Assembly (NCBI GenBank): GCA_009786675.1
Contig: WQRP01000011.1
Span: 1,067 to 14,460 of the forward strand
DNA: 13,394 bases
Direction of reading: 5' to 3'
Source: Treponema sp.
GTDB taxonomy: Bacteria; Spirochaetota; Spirochaetia; Treponematales; Breznakiellaceae
The notes beneath the pieces were generated by a model, which did no database searches, was not told the origin of the DNA, and worked only from the letters and a program-made list of their open reading frames with translations. A program made the position numbers and the translations under genes. Of the stretch, positions 12,553 to 13,394 are shown piece after piece. Positions within the stretch are counted from its first letter, which is position 1, and each line of letters starts with the position of its first letter.

Positions 12553-13394
12553 ATGTTCAAAAAACTGGCCGGCCTTGCCTTGGCTGTCGTTATACTGTTT
12601 GCCTTGGCTTCCTGTGCCGACGACGCCGCCCCCGACGGGTGGAGGATTGGTATTATAACCGGCACGGTGTCCCAGGGGGAAGAGGAGTATCTGGCCGCGG
12701 TCATGATGCAGGAGAGGTTCGGATCCGACCGGATTATCAGGACGACGTATCCCGATAACTTCGGCGCGGAAATGGAAGTGACCATCGCCAACACGCTGGC
12801 CCTGGCTGACGCCGGCGCCAGGGCGATCGTGTTCCTGCAGGCCGTCCCGGGCACAATCGCGGCAATCCAGGCCACGCGCGAGCTGTTCGGCGAGGATATC
12901 TTCTTCTTCGTCGGCGTAACCCACGAGCCCCCGGCCGAGGTCGCCGTCCACGCCGACATCGCCATGCTTTCCGACGATCTGTCCATGGGCAGGGTCATCG
13001 TGGAGCAGGCCTACGCCATGGGCGCGGACACTTTCGCCCACATTTCCTTCCCGCGCCACTTGGGGATGGAAAACATCGCGGCCAGGCGCGCCCTGCTTAT
13101 GCAGACCGCCGCCGAAAAGGGCCTTGGCTGGGTCGAGCTGACCGCGCCGGATCCCATGGCCGAGGGCGTTGCCCAGACGCAGATGTTCATCCTGGAAAAC
13201 GTGCCCCGCTGGGTCGCGGAACACGGCCAGAACACGGCCTTTTTCTCCACCAACTGCGGTATGCAGGAGCCCCTGATCACCCAGATCGCGGCCCACGGCG
13301 GGCTTTATCCCCTGCAGTGCTGCCCCAGCCCCTTCCACGCGCTTCCGGCGGCCTTTAACGTCTCGATGGAAGGGCGCGAGGGCGACGTCGAGTT
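12553..13394 (+). CDS. DUF3798-family periplasmic-binding-like lipoprotein, 5' part
   Basis: The frame is open to the right edge with 280 complete codons visible. It starts MFKKLAGLALAVVILF and has a lipobox ALASC with Cys21, so it is a lipoprotein. The mature part (WRIGIITGTVSQGEEEYLAAVMMQERFG, then IANTLALADAGARAIVFLQAVPGT and IFFFVGVTHEP) matches the DUF3798 family, which has a type I periplasmic-binding-protein-like fold related to sugar or nucleoside receptors. Ligands are not established for the family, and whether a transport operon follows lies beyond the window. The start is well supported by AGGAGG with 7-base spacing and a strong promoter. A Cys-rich segment (LQCCPSPFHALP) near the visible end is typical of the family to my recollection. 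Confidence 0.88.
   Translation, partial: MFKKLAGLALAVVILFALASCADDAAPDGWRIGIITGTVSQGEEEYLAAVMMQERFGSDRIIRTTYPDNFGAEMEVTIANTLALADAGARAIVFLQAVPGTIAAIQATRELFGEDIFFFVGVTHEPPAEVAVHADIAMLSDDLSMGRVIVEQAYAMGADTFAHISFPRHLGMENIAARRALLMQTAAEKGLGWVELTAPDPMAEGVAQTQMFILENVPRWVAEHGQNTAFFSTNCGMQEPLITQIAAHGGLYPLQCCPSPFHALPAAFNVSMEGREGDVE

Noticed and set aside
12511..13338. 275-codon minus-strand frame opposite the DUF3798 gene
   Set aside because: The plus frame has a promoter, ribosome site, lipobox and family match, while the minus frame has none of these.

Overview
The window is GC-rich (about two-thirds G+C by eye) and densely coded on both strands. It most likely comes from the chromosome of a spirochaete of the Treponema lineage. 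The evidence is a treponeme-style XRE regulator starting MGFRENLK, a DUF3798 lipoprotein, a CsgG/LpoB-like domain fused to a small beta-barrel, a large exported barrel-like protein of treponemal type, and an Lpt set with no visible LPS-sugar genes. The assignment rests on family recognition and not on a search. The G+C is high for a treponeme, so a metagenome-derived or environmental lineage is plausible.

Layout. 1-491 (+): 3' end of a CapA/PgsA-family protein. 500-2050 (-): large predicted outer-membrane protein with two homopolymer tracts (C8 and G7 on the coding strand). 2159-5578 (+): three overlapping genes for a molybdenum-hydroxylase-like complex (large subunit, 2x[2Fe-2S] subunit, FAD subunit), in which the Fe-S and FAD sites look intact but the molybdopterin pocket of the large subunit looks degenerate. 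5588-5944 (-): XRE regulator, convergent with the FAD gene and sharing a hairpin with it. A palindrome-rich region separates it from 6081-7049 (+), a CsgG/LpoB-like domain joined to a beta-barrel. 7180-7536 (+): a single DRTGG-domain protein. 11262 to 7540 (-): an apparent operon pyrG-lptC-lptA-lptB. 11362-12417 (-): exported RCC1-repeat protein made of 150-bp DNA repeats. 12553 to the right edge (+): 5' part of a DUF3798 periplasmic-binding-like lipoprotein behind a strong sigma70-type promoter.

How the genes work together. Envelope biogenesis dominates: lptC-lptA-lptB encode the periplasmic and ATPase parts of the Lpt bridge, and most other products carry export signals. pyrG supplies CTP and heads the lpt operon. 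In some LPS-making bacteria the KDO genes lie between these two. The Xdh-like trio is a self-contained redox cassette with an unknown substrate.

The observations most worth following are the degenerate Mo-hydroxylase complex, overlapping palindromes beside the XRE gene, homopolymer tracts in the outer-membrane gene, two start codons placed as if leaderless, and the reduced pyrG-lptCAB operon. No tRNA, rRNA, CRISPR array, transposase or phage gene was seen, and no gene-free stretch exceeds 300 bases.
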